Shown here: positions 19,812 to 26,596 of the stretch, piece by piece | Layout: the number at the start of each line of letters is the position of its first letter | How positions within the stretch are numbered: the first letter of the stretch is position 1 | Position numbers and translations under genes: made by a program | The notes under the pieces: model-generated | Told to the model about the DNA's origin: nothing | What the model saw: only the letters and a program-made list of their open reading frames with translations | The model's database searches: none | Source of the DNA: Bacteroidota bacterium | GTDB lineage: Bacteria; Bacteroidota; Bacteroidia; Sphingobacteriales; Sphingobacteriaceae | Length of the DNA stretch: 64,000 nucleotides | Direction of reading: 5' to 3' | Assembly (NCBI GenBank): GCA_018266915.1 | Contig: JAFDZM010000045.1 | Location: 207,922-271,921, forward strand

Positions 19812-20084
19812 ATGGAGAATACGAAGCTGACGCTAAGCGTTGATAAAGATACCATACAGTTAGCAAAAGAAATTGCCGCTGATGATCATATGAGCGTGTC
19901 TAAGCTATTCAAGGCTCTGATAACTGAATTGGCTAAAAAAAGAAAGAAAAAAGAATTCAAGATGAAGTCTTTGGATGAAATTTCTGATTGGGCCCGGGAA
20001 ATAGTAGTAGCAAAAGAGCCAACACCAGATTTTGATCACAAGGCAGAATATCATAAACACCTGGAAGAGAAATACGGTTTATGA
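19812..20084 (+). CDS. DUF6364-type antitoxin
   Basis: 90 residues from the second ATG (MENTKLTLSVDK); the frame also has an ATG three codons earlier at 19803. The N-terminal half looks like a ribbon-helix-helix DNA-binding domain (TLSVDKDTIQLAKEIAADDH, MSVSKLFKALITELAKK) with a charged tail that would bind the toxin. It overlaps the PIN toxin gene by 4 bp (ATGA). The pair sits between kbl and pheS. Confidence 0.8.
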   Translation: MENTKLTLSVDKDTIQLAKEIAADDHMSVSKLFKALITELAKKRKKKEFKMKSLDEISDWAREIVVAKEPTPDFDHKAEYHKHLEEKYGL

Positions 20085-20488
20085 TCTTATTTATTGATTC
20101 TGACGTCCTGCTCGATAGTATTTTGATAAGAATGCCGCATTTCAATTCCAGTATTGAGCTGATTGAACTGGGTAGGGGTGATGATTATTCTCTTTGTACG
20201 TCGGTTCATAGTTTACTGAATATTCATTACGCTGTAAAGAAAGCTTTTAATGAAAAAATCGCAAGGCAATCAGTTTCGGTTCTTACCAGGAAGTTGAATA
20301 TAGTAAAAGAAGATGTAAATACAATTCAACAGGCTGTTAATTCTGCTTTTTCAGATTTCGAAGATGCTGTTCAATACTATGCAGCCATAAGTGCAAATGC
20401 AGATGTGATCATCACAAGAAATATAAAAGACTATAAACAATCCACCATACCGGTTTTAACAGCCGAACAATTTTTAAAAACTTTATAA
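20081..20488 (+). CDS. PIN-domain toxin (VapC/PIN_3 type)
   Basis: 135 residues. PIN RNases cleave RNA through a metal-binding cluster of acidic residues: here D6 and D8 (FIDSDVLLD), D92/D95 (SDFEDAVQYYAA) and D117 (TRNIKDY). The usual central glutamate of VapC is replaced by N47 (SLLNIHY), a pattern I associate with the PIN_3 group paired with DUF6364. Translation is coupled to the antitoxin by ATGA, and its stop overlaps the pheS start by one base (TAATG). Confidence 0.85.
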   Translation: MILFIDSDVLLDSILIRMPHFNSSIELIELGRGDDYSLCTSVHSLLNIHYAVKKAFNEKIARQSVSVLTRKLNIVKEDVNTIQQAVNSAFSDFEDAVQYYAAISANADVIITRNIKDYKQSTIPVLTAEQFLKTL

Positions 20489-21522
20489 TGCAAGAACAAA
20501 TAGATCAATATACAGCCGAGATCAACGCTTTTTCACCGGCCAATGCTGCGGAACTGGAAATTTTCCGCATTAAGTTTTTAGGGACCAAAGGCATTATTAA
20601 GGACTTGTTCGATCAATTTAAAAATGTTGGACCGGAAGAAAAGCGGACTTATGGCAAAGTGTTAAACCAGTTTAAACAACTGGCTGAGACTAAATATGCT
20701 GAACTAAAAGAGACTTTTGACTCAGGACTCAAGACTCAAGACTCAGACCTTGATCTTACCCTACCAGGCGAAGGTTTTGAAGTTGGCTCACGTCACCCGC
20801 TATCATTAACGAGGATTGAAATCATCGATATTTTCAAACGCCTGGGTTTCGTAGTAGCTGAAGGACCGGAGATAGAGGACGACTGGCATAACTTCTCGGC
20901 ATTGAACTTCCCTGAAGAGCACCCTGCCCGTGATATGCAGGATACTTTCTTCATTAAAAAGAACAATGGTAGGGATGATATTGCTTTGCGTACACATACT
21001 TCATCCGTACAGGTAAGAATGATGGAGAATGGCAAACCGCCATTCCGCGCTATTATGCCGGGACGTGTTTATCGTAACGAAGCAATATCGGCACGTGCAC
21101 ATTGCTTCTTCCACCAGGTAGAGGGCCTGTATATTGATGAGAATGTATCTTTTGCTGATCTGAAGCAGACCTTATATCACTTCGTGCAGGAATTATATGG
21201 CGAGGGTACCAAAGTTCGCTTCAGGCCATCGTATTTCCCGTTCACCGAGCCATCGGCTGAAATGGACATTAGCTGCACTATTTGCGGCGGCTCAGGCTGC
21301 AATATGTGTAAGTACACCGGTTGGGTAGAGATATTAGGCTGCGGCATGGTAGACCCGAACGTTTTGGAGAATTGCAACATCGACAGTAAAAAATATACCG
21401 GCTTTGCTTTTGGGATGGGAATAGAAAGAATCACCAACTTAAAATATGTGATACGCGATTTACGTTTATTCTCTGAAAACGACGTTCGCTTTCTTAAACA
21501 ATTCCAAACAGAGATCATATGA
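20488..21522 (+). CDS. pheS: Phenylalanyl-tRNA synthetase alpha subunit
   Basis: 344 residues, normal length. An N-terminal coiled coil (residues 1-80) that binds tRNA-Phe is joined by a short linker to the class II catalytic core: motif with HPLSLTRIEIIDIF, HPARDMQDTFF, LRTHTSSVQVRMM, GRVYRNEAISARAHCFFHQV, and motif 3 GFAFGMGIERI. It aminoacylates tRNA-Phe as an alpha2beta2 enzyme with PheT, which is not in the window. It is translated directly from the toxin gene end. The linker DNA is an unusual 7-bp tandem array (see repeat). Confidence 0.97.
   Translation: MQEQIDQYTAEINAFSPANAAELEIFRIKFLGTKGIIKDLFDQFKNVGPEEKRTYGKVLNQFKQLAETKYAELKETFDSGLKTQDSDLDLTLPGEGFEVGSRHPLSLTRIEIIDIFKRLGFVVAEGPEIEDDWHNFSALNFPEEHPARDMQDTFFIKKNNGRDDIALRTHTSSVQVRMMENGKPPFRAIMPGRVYRNEAISARAHCFFHQVEGLYIDENVSFADLKQTLYHFVQELYGEGTKVRFRPSYFPFTEPSAEMDISCTICGGSGCNMCKYTGWVEILGCGMVDPNVLENCNIDSKKYTGFAFGMGIERITNLKYVIRDLRLFSENDVRFLKQFQTEII
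20719..20746 (+). repeat. Heptamer array inside pheS (GACTCAR x4)
   Basis: Four head-to-tail 7-bp units, GACTCAG GACTCAA then GACTCAA GACTCAG, encode the linker around DSGLKTQDSD of PheS. A change of one unit would break the frame; only steps of three units keep it. Confidence 0.85.
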
Positions 21523-21935
21523 TCCGTAAAATTTTCCTGCTGGCTGTCATCTCTCTCAGCTTCCTTTCATGCGGCAAGAGTGGTGATTTGGTGCCCAGTG
21601 TGGCGGTAGCCTTTCAGGCGGATATTGATAATCCAAGCTTAGCAGCATTGAAAAGTCCGGGTGGCGCTGTAATTATAAAAGGTTATGGCGTAGCCGGACT
21701 GATCATTTATCGTGAGCCGGATCTGACTTACGCTGCCTATGATGCCTGCAGCAGCTATCAGCCCGAAAAAAGATGCGCTGTTACGCTTGATGGCAACTCG
21801 CTCACCTGCACCGATCCCTGCAGCGGATCAAAATTCTCATTAGCCGACGGTACGCCTGTAAAAGCTCCTGCAACAAGAGCATTGCGTGCCTATAATGTAA
21901 ATGTGAGTAATTTTGAGATATTTGTATCTAATTGA
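21519..21935 (+). CDS. Rieske-like lipoprotein lacking the usual histidine ligands
   Basis: 138 residues. Signal peptide with lipobox ending at Cys18 (LSFLSC). The second half follows the Rieske fold pattern of Bacteroidota lipoproteins: an element around C77 (YDACSSYQPEKRCAV), an element C97-x3-C101-SGSKF, then GTPVKAPATRALRAY. In true Rieske proteins the ligands are CxH and CxxH; here the histidines are absent, so a [2Fe-2S] cluster is doubtful. Start overlaps the pheS stop by 4 bp (ATGA), and the TetR gene follows 3 nt later. Confidence 0.7.
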   Translation: MIRKIFLLAVISLSFLSCGKSGDLVPSVAVAFQADIDNPSLAALKSPGGAVIIKGYGVAGLIIYREPDLTYAAYDACSSYQPEKRCAVTLDGNSLTCTDPCSGSKFSLADGTPVKAPATRALRAYNVNVSNFEIFVSN

Positions 21936-21938
21936 TAC

Positions 21939-22520
21939 ATGGAAGCTGATAAAATAAAAGAAAGTATAAAAAGAGCGGCACAGGAGTTATTCCGGAAATT
22001 CGGTTACCATAAAACCAGTGTTAACGAGATAGCCAAGAAGGCCAAGATAGCAAAAGCCACTATTTACAAATATTTTGATAGTAAAGAGGCCGTTTTGCAC
22101 GTGTTGCTGATGGATTATATCAAATCCAGCGTGGATGAACTGATCACCAGCAATACTACCGAAATTGATGAGGAAACGCACCTGAGCAACCTCATCATGA
22201 AAACCTGCCGCCTCTCCTATACCGTTTGCAATGAGTTTATCGGCTGGGATTTTATCCGCGAATCAGCCAACTCACAGGATTTTTTAAAAAATCTTTCAAA
22301 CGAACTGGAAGAAATGCTGGTGAGCTCCTTTATGCAATTGAGCGGCATACGCAAACAGGAAAATTCCATGCAACGTATCCGCTTCCTCATTAAATGCAGC
22401 AAGAATATCGTGTTCAGCTTTGCATTTACTTCGGTTAGTGATTCCGATGTGCGTAAGAACTTCGTTTCTTTTCAGAAAGAGATTTTGCCTTATTTGGTTA
22501 AGGCGGCGCTGACAGTTTGA
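21939..22520 (+). CDS. TetR/AcrR-family transcriptional regulator
   Basis: 193 residues. The N-terminal helix-turn-helix is clear (FGYHKTSVNEIAKKAKIAKA then TIYKYFDSKEAVL); the C-terminal ligand-binding part is family-specific and unassigned. It lies 3 nt behind the Rieske-like lipoprotein and appears co-transcribed from the pheS unit, so it is not obviously autoregulated. Palindromes resembling TetR operators occur 2 kb downstream (24723-24758); a link is conjecture. Confidence 0.9.
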   Translation: MEADKIKESIKRAAQELFRKFGYHKTSVNEIAKKAKIAKATIYKYFDSKEAVLHVLLMDYIKSSVDELITSNTTEIDEETHLSNLIMKTCRLSYTVCNEFIGWDFIRESANSQDFLKNLSNELEEMLVSSFMQLSGIRKQENSMQRIRFLIKCSKNIVFSFAFTSVSDSDVRKNFVSFQKEILPYLVKAALTV

Positions 22521-22553
22521 TTTCGGAATGCGGAATTTCGATTTCGGAATTAT
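22519..22553 (+). repeat. Heptamer array starting in the TetR-gene stop codon
   Basis: Five 7-bp units beginning with GA: GATTTCG, GAATGCG, GAATTTC, GATTTCG, GAATTAT. The first overlaps the last two bases of the TGA stop at 22518-22520. Confidence 0.6.
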
Positions 22554-22613
22554 TCAACTAATAATTTATCAGGTCACTTTAAATCCATTTGGATAATTCA
22601 TTTATATTTATTT

Positions 22614-22630
22614 ACTTTGAATTACAAAGT
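22614..22630 (+). promoter_or_regulatory. Operator ACTTTG-aatta-CAAAGT (copy 1)
   Basis: A perfect 6-bp inverted repeat with 5-nt spacer, ending 8 nt before the ATG of the 210-residue membrane protein. It is identical to the site at 23839-23855. It probably overlaps the -7 element, so binding there would repress. The winged-helix regulator encoded between the two sites is the natural candidate. Confidence 0.6.
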
Positions 22631-22638
22631 GCTTTTCA

Positions 22639-23271
22639 ATGGAAGAAAAAGATCTTCAAAACGAACTGGCGTCCATACGCAGCATTATGGAACGCTCCTC
22701 CAAATTCATCTCGCTGAGTGGATTATCGGGAATATTGGCTGGTGTTTATGCGCTGGTGGGGGCAGGGGTAGCTTACATTATCATTCAAAATAACCCCACA
22801 ATAGTTACAAATCGGATTTCATTGTTTGTAGCTACTTATAACATTTTTACGATATTCTTAACCTTACTTCTGATCGCCGCAGTGGTACTTATCGCTTCAA
22901 TCATCACTGCTATCATTCTCAGTAAAAGGCAGGCCAAACGTAAAAAACAGCTTTTCTGGGGAAAAGTTAGTCAGACATTATTATTCCATATGTCCGCGCC
23001 ATTATTAGTTGGCGGGATATTAATTATATTGTTTCTTTATAAGGGTAATGGCGAATATGTTGTATCTACCATGCTCATATTTTATGGCTTAGCTCTTTTA
23101 AGCGCCAGCAACTTTACTTTCAGCGATGTGAAATACCTGGGCATATTAGAAATTATACTCGGACTTATTGCTGCTTGTTTACCCGGTTACGGATTACTAT
23201 TTTGGGCCATTGGTTTTGGAGTGCTGCATATCATCTATGGTAGCATGATGTACTTAAAATACGATAAGTGA
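22639..23271 (+). CDS. Hypothetical multi-pass membrane protein
   Basis: 210 residues. A short charged N-terminus (MEEKDLQNELASIRSIMERS) precedes about six hydrophobic helices (GLSGILAGVYALVGAGVAYI, IFLTLLLIAAVVLIASIITA, LLVGGILIILFLY, GILEIILGLIAACLPGYGLL and others). No transport motif is seen. Its stop overlaps the GTG start of the winged-helix gene (GTGA), so the two are translationally coupled; the regulator may control or sense this protein. Confidence 0.75.
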   Translation: MEEKDLQNELASIRSIMERSSKFISLSGLSGILAGVYALVGAGVAYIIIQNNPTIVTNRISLFVATYNIFTIFLTLLLIAAVVLIASIITAIILSKRQAKRKKQLFWGKVSQTLLFHMSAPLLVGGILIILFLYKGNGEYVVSTMLIFYGLALLSASNFTFSDVKYLGILEIILGLIAACLPGYGLLFWAIGFGVLHIIYGSMMYLKYDK

Positions 23272-23573
23272 AGATAGCCTTTGACAAACTTGATAAAGCA
23301 TTTGAGAACCGTGTAAGGTTACAGATTATGAGCGTGCTGGCTGCCAATGAGCGCTACGATTTTAATTCGCTCAAAGATCTGCTGAACATTACCGACGGCA
23401 ACCTGGCCTCGCACCTGAAAGCATTAGAGAAGGAGGAATATATAGTGGTACACAAAAGTTTCCTGGGCCGAAAGCCTAATACTAATTATGAGGCTACAAC
23501 CAAAGGCAAGCAAGCTTTTAGAGACCACCTGAATACGTTGGAACAATTAATCAAACAACAAAAAGCAATTTAA
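23268..23573 (+). CDS. Winged-helix transcriptional regulator (HTH_34/PadR-MarR-like)
   Basis: 101 residues from a GTG start that overlaps the preceding stop. It is a minimal winged helix: FENRVRLQIMSVLAANERYD, LKDLLNITDGNLASHLKALE as the recognition helix, and KPNTNYEATTKGKQAF as wing and last helix. Such one-domain regulators usually repress their own operon. The shared palindrome ACTTTGaattaCAAAGT upstream of its operon and of the ferritin-like gene is the expected target. Confidence 0.88.
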   Translation: MKIAFDKLDKAFENRVRLQIMSVLAANERYDFNSLKDLLNITDGNLASHLKALEKEEYIVVHKSFLGRKPNTNYEATTKGKQAFRDHLNTLEQLIKQQKAI

Positions 23574-23601
23574 TTTTAGTTACACCTAAAACATCATTGT
23601 C

Positions 23602-23811
23602 ATGCACAACAAACAATTCATTACGCTGCTCAGGTTTGCTGCTATTAGTGGCAATATCCTGTTCGCCCTATGGGTCACTTTCAATGGTTTGAAGGAACAC
23701 TTCTCAGGTACTATTTATGAGAAGTTGTCTTATATTGGATTAGTGGGACTTTTGTCGATCAACAGTTTCCTTATCCTGAGCAAGTCAACCACAAAAACTT
23801 CAGCGCAATAA
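23602..23811 (+). CDS. Small membrane protein, 69 residues
   Basis: Two hydrophobic helices (FAAISGNILFALWVTFNGLK and YIGLVGLLSINSFLILS) joined by a short loop, with a polar Thr/Ser/Lys tail. It is 28 nt downstream of the winged-helix gene and likely part of that operon. Function unknown. Confidence 0.65.
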   Translation: MHNKQFITLLRFAAISGNILFALWVTFNGLKEHFSGTIYEKLSYIGLVGLLSINSFLILSKSTTKTSAQ

Positions 23812-23838
23812 TTAACACTTATATTTTTTTCATCATTC

Positions 23839-23855
23839 ACTTTGAATTACAAAGT
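23839..23855 (+). promoter_or_regulatory. Operator ACTTTG-aatta-CAAAGT (copy 2)
   Basis: Identical 17 bp to 22614-22630 including the spacer, 16 nt before the ATG of the ferritin-like gene. Flanking bases are also shared (TTYACTTTG before, CTTT after). Confidence 0.6.
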
Positions 23856-23871
23856 ACTTTATTGATTTATT

Positions 23872-24603
23872 ATGAAAAACAGCAATTACTGGATCGGTCA
23901 TTTCAAGGCAAATGCCCTCGAAAAAAGGGTCAACTGGGATTTAAAGCCAAACATCACTCCTTCAGAGATCTGTACCATTTTGCCTTCAGTACAAGCCTGG
24001 CAATTAGGCGAAACATCCGAAGGCAAACATCTGATAGCAGCCTCGACAAAATATGCACATGCTGTTGGCGATCTACCCTATATTGATGCGGTGAAGCTTT
24101 TTATAAAAGAGGAGCAAAAGCACGGCAACAACCTGGGAATCTATCTCGACCGGGTCGGTCAGCCAAGGGTAACTAAAAATTGGGGAGACAGCCTGTTCCG
24201 TCGGGTAAGGTATTTCAATACCAATATGGAGATATGGACATTGGCTGTGGTTGTGGTTGAAAGTACAGCGCAGATATTTTACCAGTCGCTGAAGGACGCC
24301 ACCAACTGTGAATTGTTAAAACAAATCTGCACCGATATTCTTATCGATGAGGCTTATCATATCACTTTTCAAACCGAAAGACTGGCAATCATTTATGAAG
24401 GCAAGAACAATTTCTCAAAAGCATGGCGACGCATAGTATACAAGCATTTCTTTTATGCCACTGCAACCCTGGTATGGATTGGGCACCGGAAATTATTCAA
24501 AGCAGGTGGCAATAGTTTTGATTCTTATTCCAGGAAGATGGAGCATAAATACATGAGGACATTAAAAAAGATAACTGGTATTTCTAAAGTCCAGTTCGTC
24601 TAA
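23872..24603 (+). CDS. Ferritin-like di-iron protein
   Basis: 243 residues, no signal peptide. Two ExxH motifs, E81-QKH84 (FIKEEQKHGNNL) and E160-AYH163 (ILIDEAYHITFQTER), with E130 between (VVVESTAQIFY), are the ligands of a carboxylate-bridged di-iron four-helix bundle, as in ferritin-like oxygenases and acyl-ACP-desaturase relatives. The substrate is unknown. It has its own promoter with the same operator as the membrane-protein/winged-helix operon, so the two units are likely co-regulated. Confidence 0.72.
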   Translation: MKNSNYWIGHFKANALEKRVNWDLKPNITPSEICTILPSVQAWQLGETSEGKHLIAASTKYAHAVGDLPYIDAVKLFIKEEQKHGNNLGIYLDRVGQPRVTKNWGDSLFRRVRYFNTNMEIWTLAVVVVESTAQIFYQSLKDATNCELLKQICTDILIDEAYHITFQTERLAIIYEGKNNFSKAWRRIVYKHFFYATATLVWIGHRKLFKAGGNSFDSYSRKMEHKYMRTLKKITGISKVQFV

Positions 24604-24634
24604 AAGTTAATGTTAATTAATGATAAAAATCAAA

Positions 24635-24665
24635 ATACCAATTTGGTTTTTGGTATAAATATACC
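24635..24665. promoter_or_regulatory. Cluster of ATACC/GGTAT half-sites
   Basis: ATACCAA (24635-24641), TTGGTAT (24650-24656) and ATACC (24661-24665) form overlapping inverted repeats, matching the core of the palindrome 60 bp downstream. They look like additional binding sites for the same dimeric protein. Confidence 0.5.
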
Positions 24666-24722
24666 TATATTAGCTTTAAAAAATAACTACTTAGGTTTTC
24701 CCAATCAAAATGTCAGATTTTT

Positions 24723-24758
24723 ATATAATAAATATACCAATTGGTATATTTATTATAT
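24723..24758. promoter_or_regulatory. Perfect 36-bp palindrome overlapping a -7 box
   Basis: All 18 base pairs match with no spacer; the centre is ATACCAATTGGTAT. The -7 box TATATTTG (24754-24761) overlaps the right end, 19 nt before the ATG of the 38-residue ORF. The core is of the kind bound by TetR-like dimers, but the binder is not identified. Confidence 0.75.
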
Positions 24759-24780
24759 TTGTAGCATCAAACTAAATATC

Positions 24781-24897
24781 ATGAGTGAGGAATTGATCAA
24801 TTTTTCTGAACAGATAGATGAGCAGTTCGACATAGCCGACGTAAAGATTGCTGAAAGCGATGATCTTTTAGAAGCTATTGTGAACTTGTTTATTTGA
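24781..24897 (+). CDS. 38-residue acidic peptide of unknown function
   Basis: ATG-initiated, starting MSEELINFSEQIDEQFDIAD and ending LLEAIVNLFI. Ten Asp/Glu residues, one lysine and no cysteine. The start is set by the TATATTTG box 19 nt upstream; the longer open frame from 24610 runs through the palindrome and is rejected. Small acidic peptides of this kind can be RiPP leader-like, anti-regulator or toxin-neutralising, but no maturation gene is adjacent. The tight, symmetrical operator suggests strongly regulated expression. Confidence 0.45.
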   Translation: MSEELINFSEQIDEQFDIADVKIAESDDLLEAIVNLFI

Positions 24898-24919
24898 TTT
24901 GCCCGATATTAAAAATAAA

Positions 24920-25036
24920 TGTCATCTCGAACGATAGTGAGAGATCTTATGCGTCTATGCTCGCGGACTTTGCATGTTGTACAAGATTTCTCTTTCGCTC
25001 CCAATACTCATCCCGCCCTGCTCTATCGAAATGACA
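24920..25036. repeat. Dispersed inverted-repeat element (MITE/REP-like), copy A
   Basis: About 117 bp with imperfect terminal inverted repeats TGTCATCTCGA / TCGAAATGACA (10 of 11 match) and a second inner pair GAGAGATCTT / AAGATTTCTC. It lies in the spacer before rlmD and has no coding capacity. A related element with similar ends is at 27771-27912. Confidence 0.6.
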
Positions 25037-25061
25037 TTGGGTTTTAGTGGCATGAGGGCAC

Positions 25062-25101
25062 AACCTTCCAGCTTTACAACATTCCAACCTTTCAACGATA
25101 A
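25062..25101 (+). repeat. Octamer array AACxTTxC x5
   Basis: Units AACCTTCC, AGCTTTAC, AACATTCC, AACCTTTC, AACGATAA in 8-bp register, directly before the rlmD promoter. The same word family occurs at 27064-27103 and 39419-39458. Confidence 0.7.
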
Positions 25102-25105
25102 ACCG

Positions 25106-25113
25106 TACCTTTG
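25106..25113 (+). promoter_or_regulatory. -7 box TACCTTTG of rlmD
   Basis: Only 7 nt separate the box from the ATG at 25121, so the mRNA is almost leaderless. The same octamer precedes gcvP and ahcY. Confidence 0.65.
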
Positions 25114-25120
25114 CAGCCTG

Positions 25121-26527
25121 ATGAATAAAACTGCGAATAATCTTGTTTTTGAGGATGTTTCCATCATCGATATTGCTGAGGAAGGCAAGGGTGTAGGGAA
25201 AACCAATGATTTTGTGCTTTTTGTCGATAAAGCTGTGCCGGGTGATGTAGCTGACGTGCAGGTATACCGCAAAAAGAAAAATTTTGGTGAGGGAAAAATC
25301 ATTCAGCTTAAACAAGCATCGGGTTATCGCACCGAAGCATTTTGTGAGCATTTTGGTACTTGCGGCGGTTGCAAATGGCAACACATGACCTATGATGCGC
25401 AACTACAGTTCAAACAAAAAACGGTGGCAAGCGCATTAGGTCATCTGGCAAAGATTGACGTGAGCGACATGCTGCCAATAGTGCCGTCGCCAGAAGATAA
25501 ATACTATCGGAATAAATTGGAGTTCACATTTTCCAATAAACGCTGGTTGAATGACGGCGAGAACCGGACGGATGAACCAGTGAATATGGATGCATTGGGA
25601 TTTCATATCCCGGGCCGGTTCGATAAAATACTGGATGTGCACCACTGTTATTTGCAGGCTGATCCATCGAACGAAATCCGCAACAATGTACGTGATTTTG
25701 CCAAGAAGCAGAATATCAGCTTTTACAACCTGAAACAACATGAAGGTGCTTTGCGCAATCTGATCATCCGCACATCATCTACAGGCGAATTAATGGTGAT
25801 CGTGGTGTTTGCATATGCAAATGACGAGGAGATAGATTCACTGATGAATTACATCGATACTGAGTTTCCGCAAATCACTTCGTTATTATACATCATCAAC
25901 CAGAAAAAGAACGATACCATTTTTGACCAGGAGATACTGGTAAAACGCGGACCGGAATATATTTATGAAGAAATGGAAGGTATCCGTTTCCGCATCGGGC
26001 CAAAATCGTTTTATCAAACCAATTCTGTTCAGGCTTATAAGTTATACCAGATAACCCGGGAGTTTGCTGGATTTAAGGGCGATGAATTGGTTTACGACCT
26101 ATACACTGGTGCGGGAACAATTGCCAATTTTGTTGCAGGCAATGTAAGGGAGGTTGTTGGGGTGGAATACGTACCGTCGGCTATTGAGGACGCAAAGGTC
26201 AATTCGGGCATAAACAACATCACCAATACTAAGTTTTATGCTGGTGACATGAAAGATGTATTGAATGCAGATTTCGTAAAGGAACATGGCAAACCCGATG
26301 TGATCATCACTGATCCGCCCCGTGCAGGCATGCACCCGGATGTTGTTGCACGATTAATGGAAATTGCAGCGGGGAAGATAGTCTATGTTAGCTGTAACCC
26401 CGCTACCCAGGCCCGCGATTTACTGGTTTTAAAAGAGAAATACGACATAGAAAAAATACAACCGGTTGATATGTTCCCGCATACACAGCATGTGGAGAAT
26501 GTGGTGCTTTTGAGGCTAAGGGGTTAG
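25121..26527 (+). CDS. rlmD: 23S rRNA (uracil-1939-C5)-methyltransferase
   Basis: 468 residues from the ATG behind the TACCTTTG box; the frame is open 49 codons upstream through a repeat element, which is not coding. Order: TRAM-like domain (GKTNDFVLFVDKAVPGDVAD), iron-sulfur cysteines (CEHFGTCGGCKWQHM), central domain, then the SAM methyltransferase: VYDLYTGAGTIANFVA, ITDPPRAGMHPDV and the catalytic cysteine in VYVSCNPATQARD. A RumA/RlmD-type or close paralogue; the exact target uridine is inferred from the family. Confidence 0.92.
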   Translation: MNKTANNLVFEDVSIIDIAEEGKGVGKTNDFVLFVDKAVPGDVADVQVYRKKKNFGEGKIIQLKQASGYRTEAFCEHFGTCGGCKWQHMTYDAQLQFKQKTVASALGHLAKIDVSDMLPIVPSPEDKYYRNKLEFTFSNKRWLNDGENRTDEPVNMDALGFHIPGRFDKILDVHHCYLQADPSNEIRNNVRDFAKKQNISFYNLKQHEGALRNLIIRTSSTGELMVIVVFAYANDEEIDSLMNYIDTEFPQITSLLYIINQKKNDTIFDQEILVKRGPEYIYEEMEGIRFRIGPKSFYQTNSVQAYKLYQITREFAGFKGDELVYDLYTGAGTIANFVAGNVREVVGVEYVPSAIEDAKVNSGINNITNTKFYAGDMKDVLNADFVKEHGKPDVIITDPPRAGMHPDVVARLMEIAAGKIVYVSCNPATQARDLLVLKEKYDIEKIQPVDMFPHTQHVENVVLLRLRG

Positions 26528-26587
26528 TGATCTGTTAACCGGTGATCAGTTAATCAGGCATTAGAGTTTAGAATTTAGTATTTAGAG
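26527..26587 (+). repeat. Word arrays after rlmD (15-bp x2, heptamer x4)
   Basis: Two 15-bp units GTGATCTGTTAACCG and GTGATCAGTTAATCA start in the last base of the rlmD stop; then four 7-bp units ATTAGAG, TTTAGAA, TTTAGTA, TTTAGAG (26560-26587) run to just before the next gene. Confidence 0.65.
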
Positions 26588-26596
26588 TTTCAAGTT

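Noticed and set aside
24610..24780. N-terminal extension of the 38-residue ORF
   Set aside because: It would read through the 36-bp palindrome and the -7 box, so it cannot be the start of the transcript.
24974..25120. A 49-codon N-terminal extension of rlmD
   Set aside because: It runs through the dispersed repeat element and the octamer array, and the -7 box TACCTTTG lies just before the ATG at 25121.
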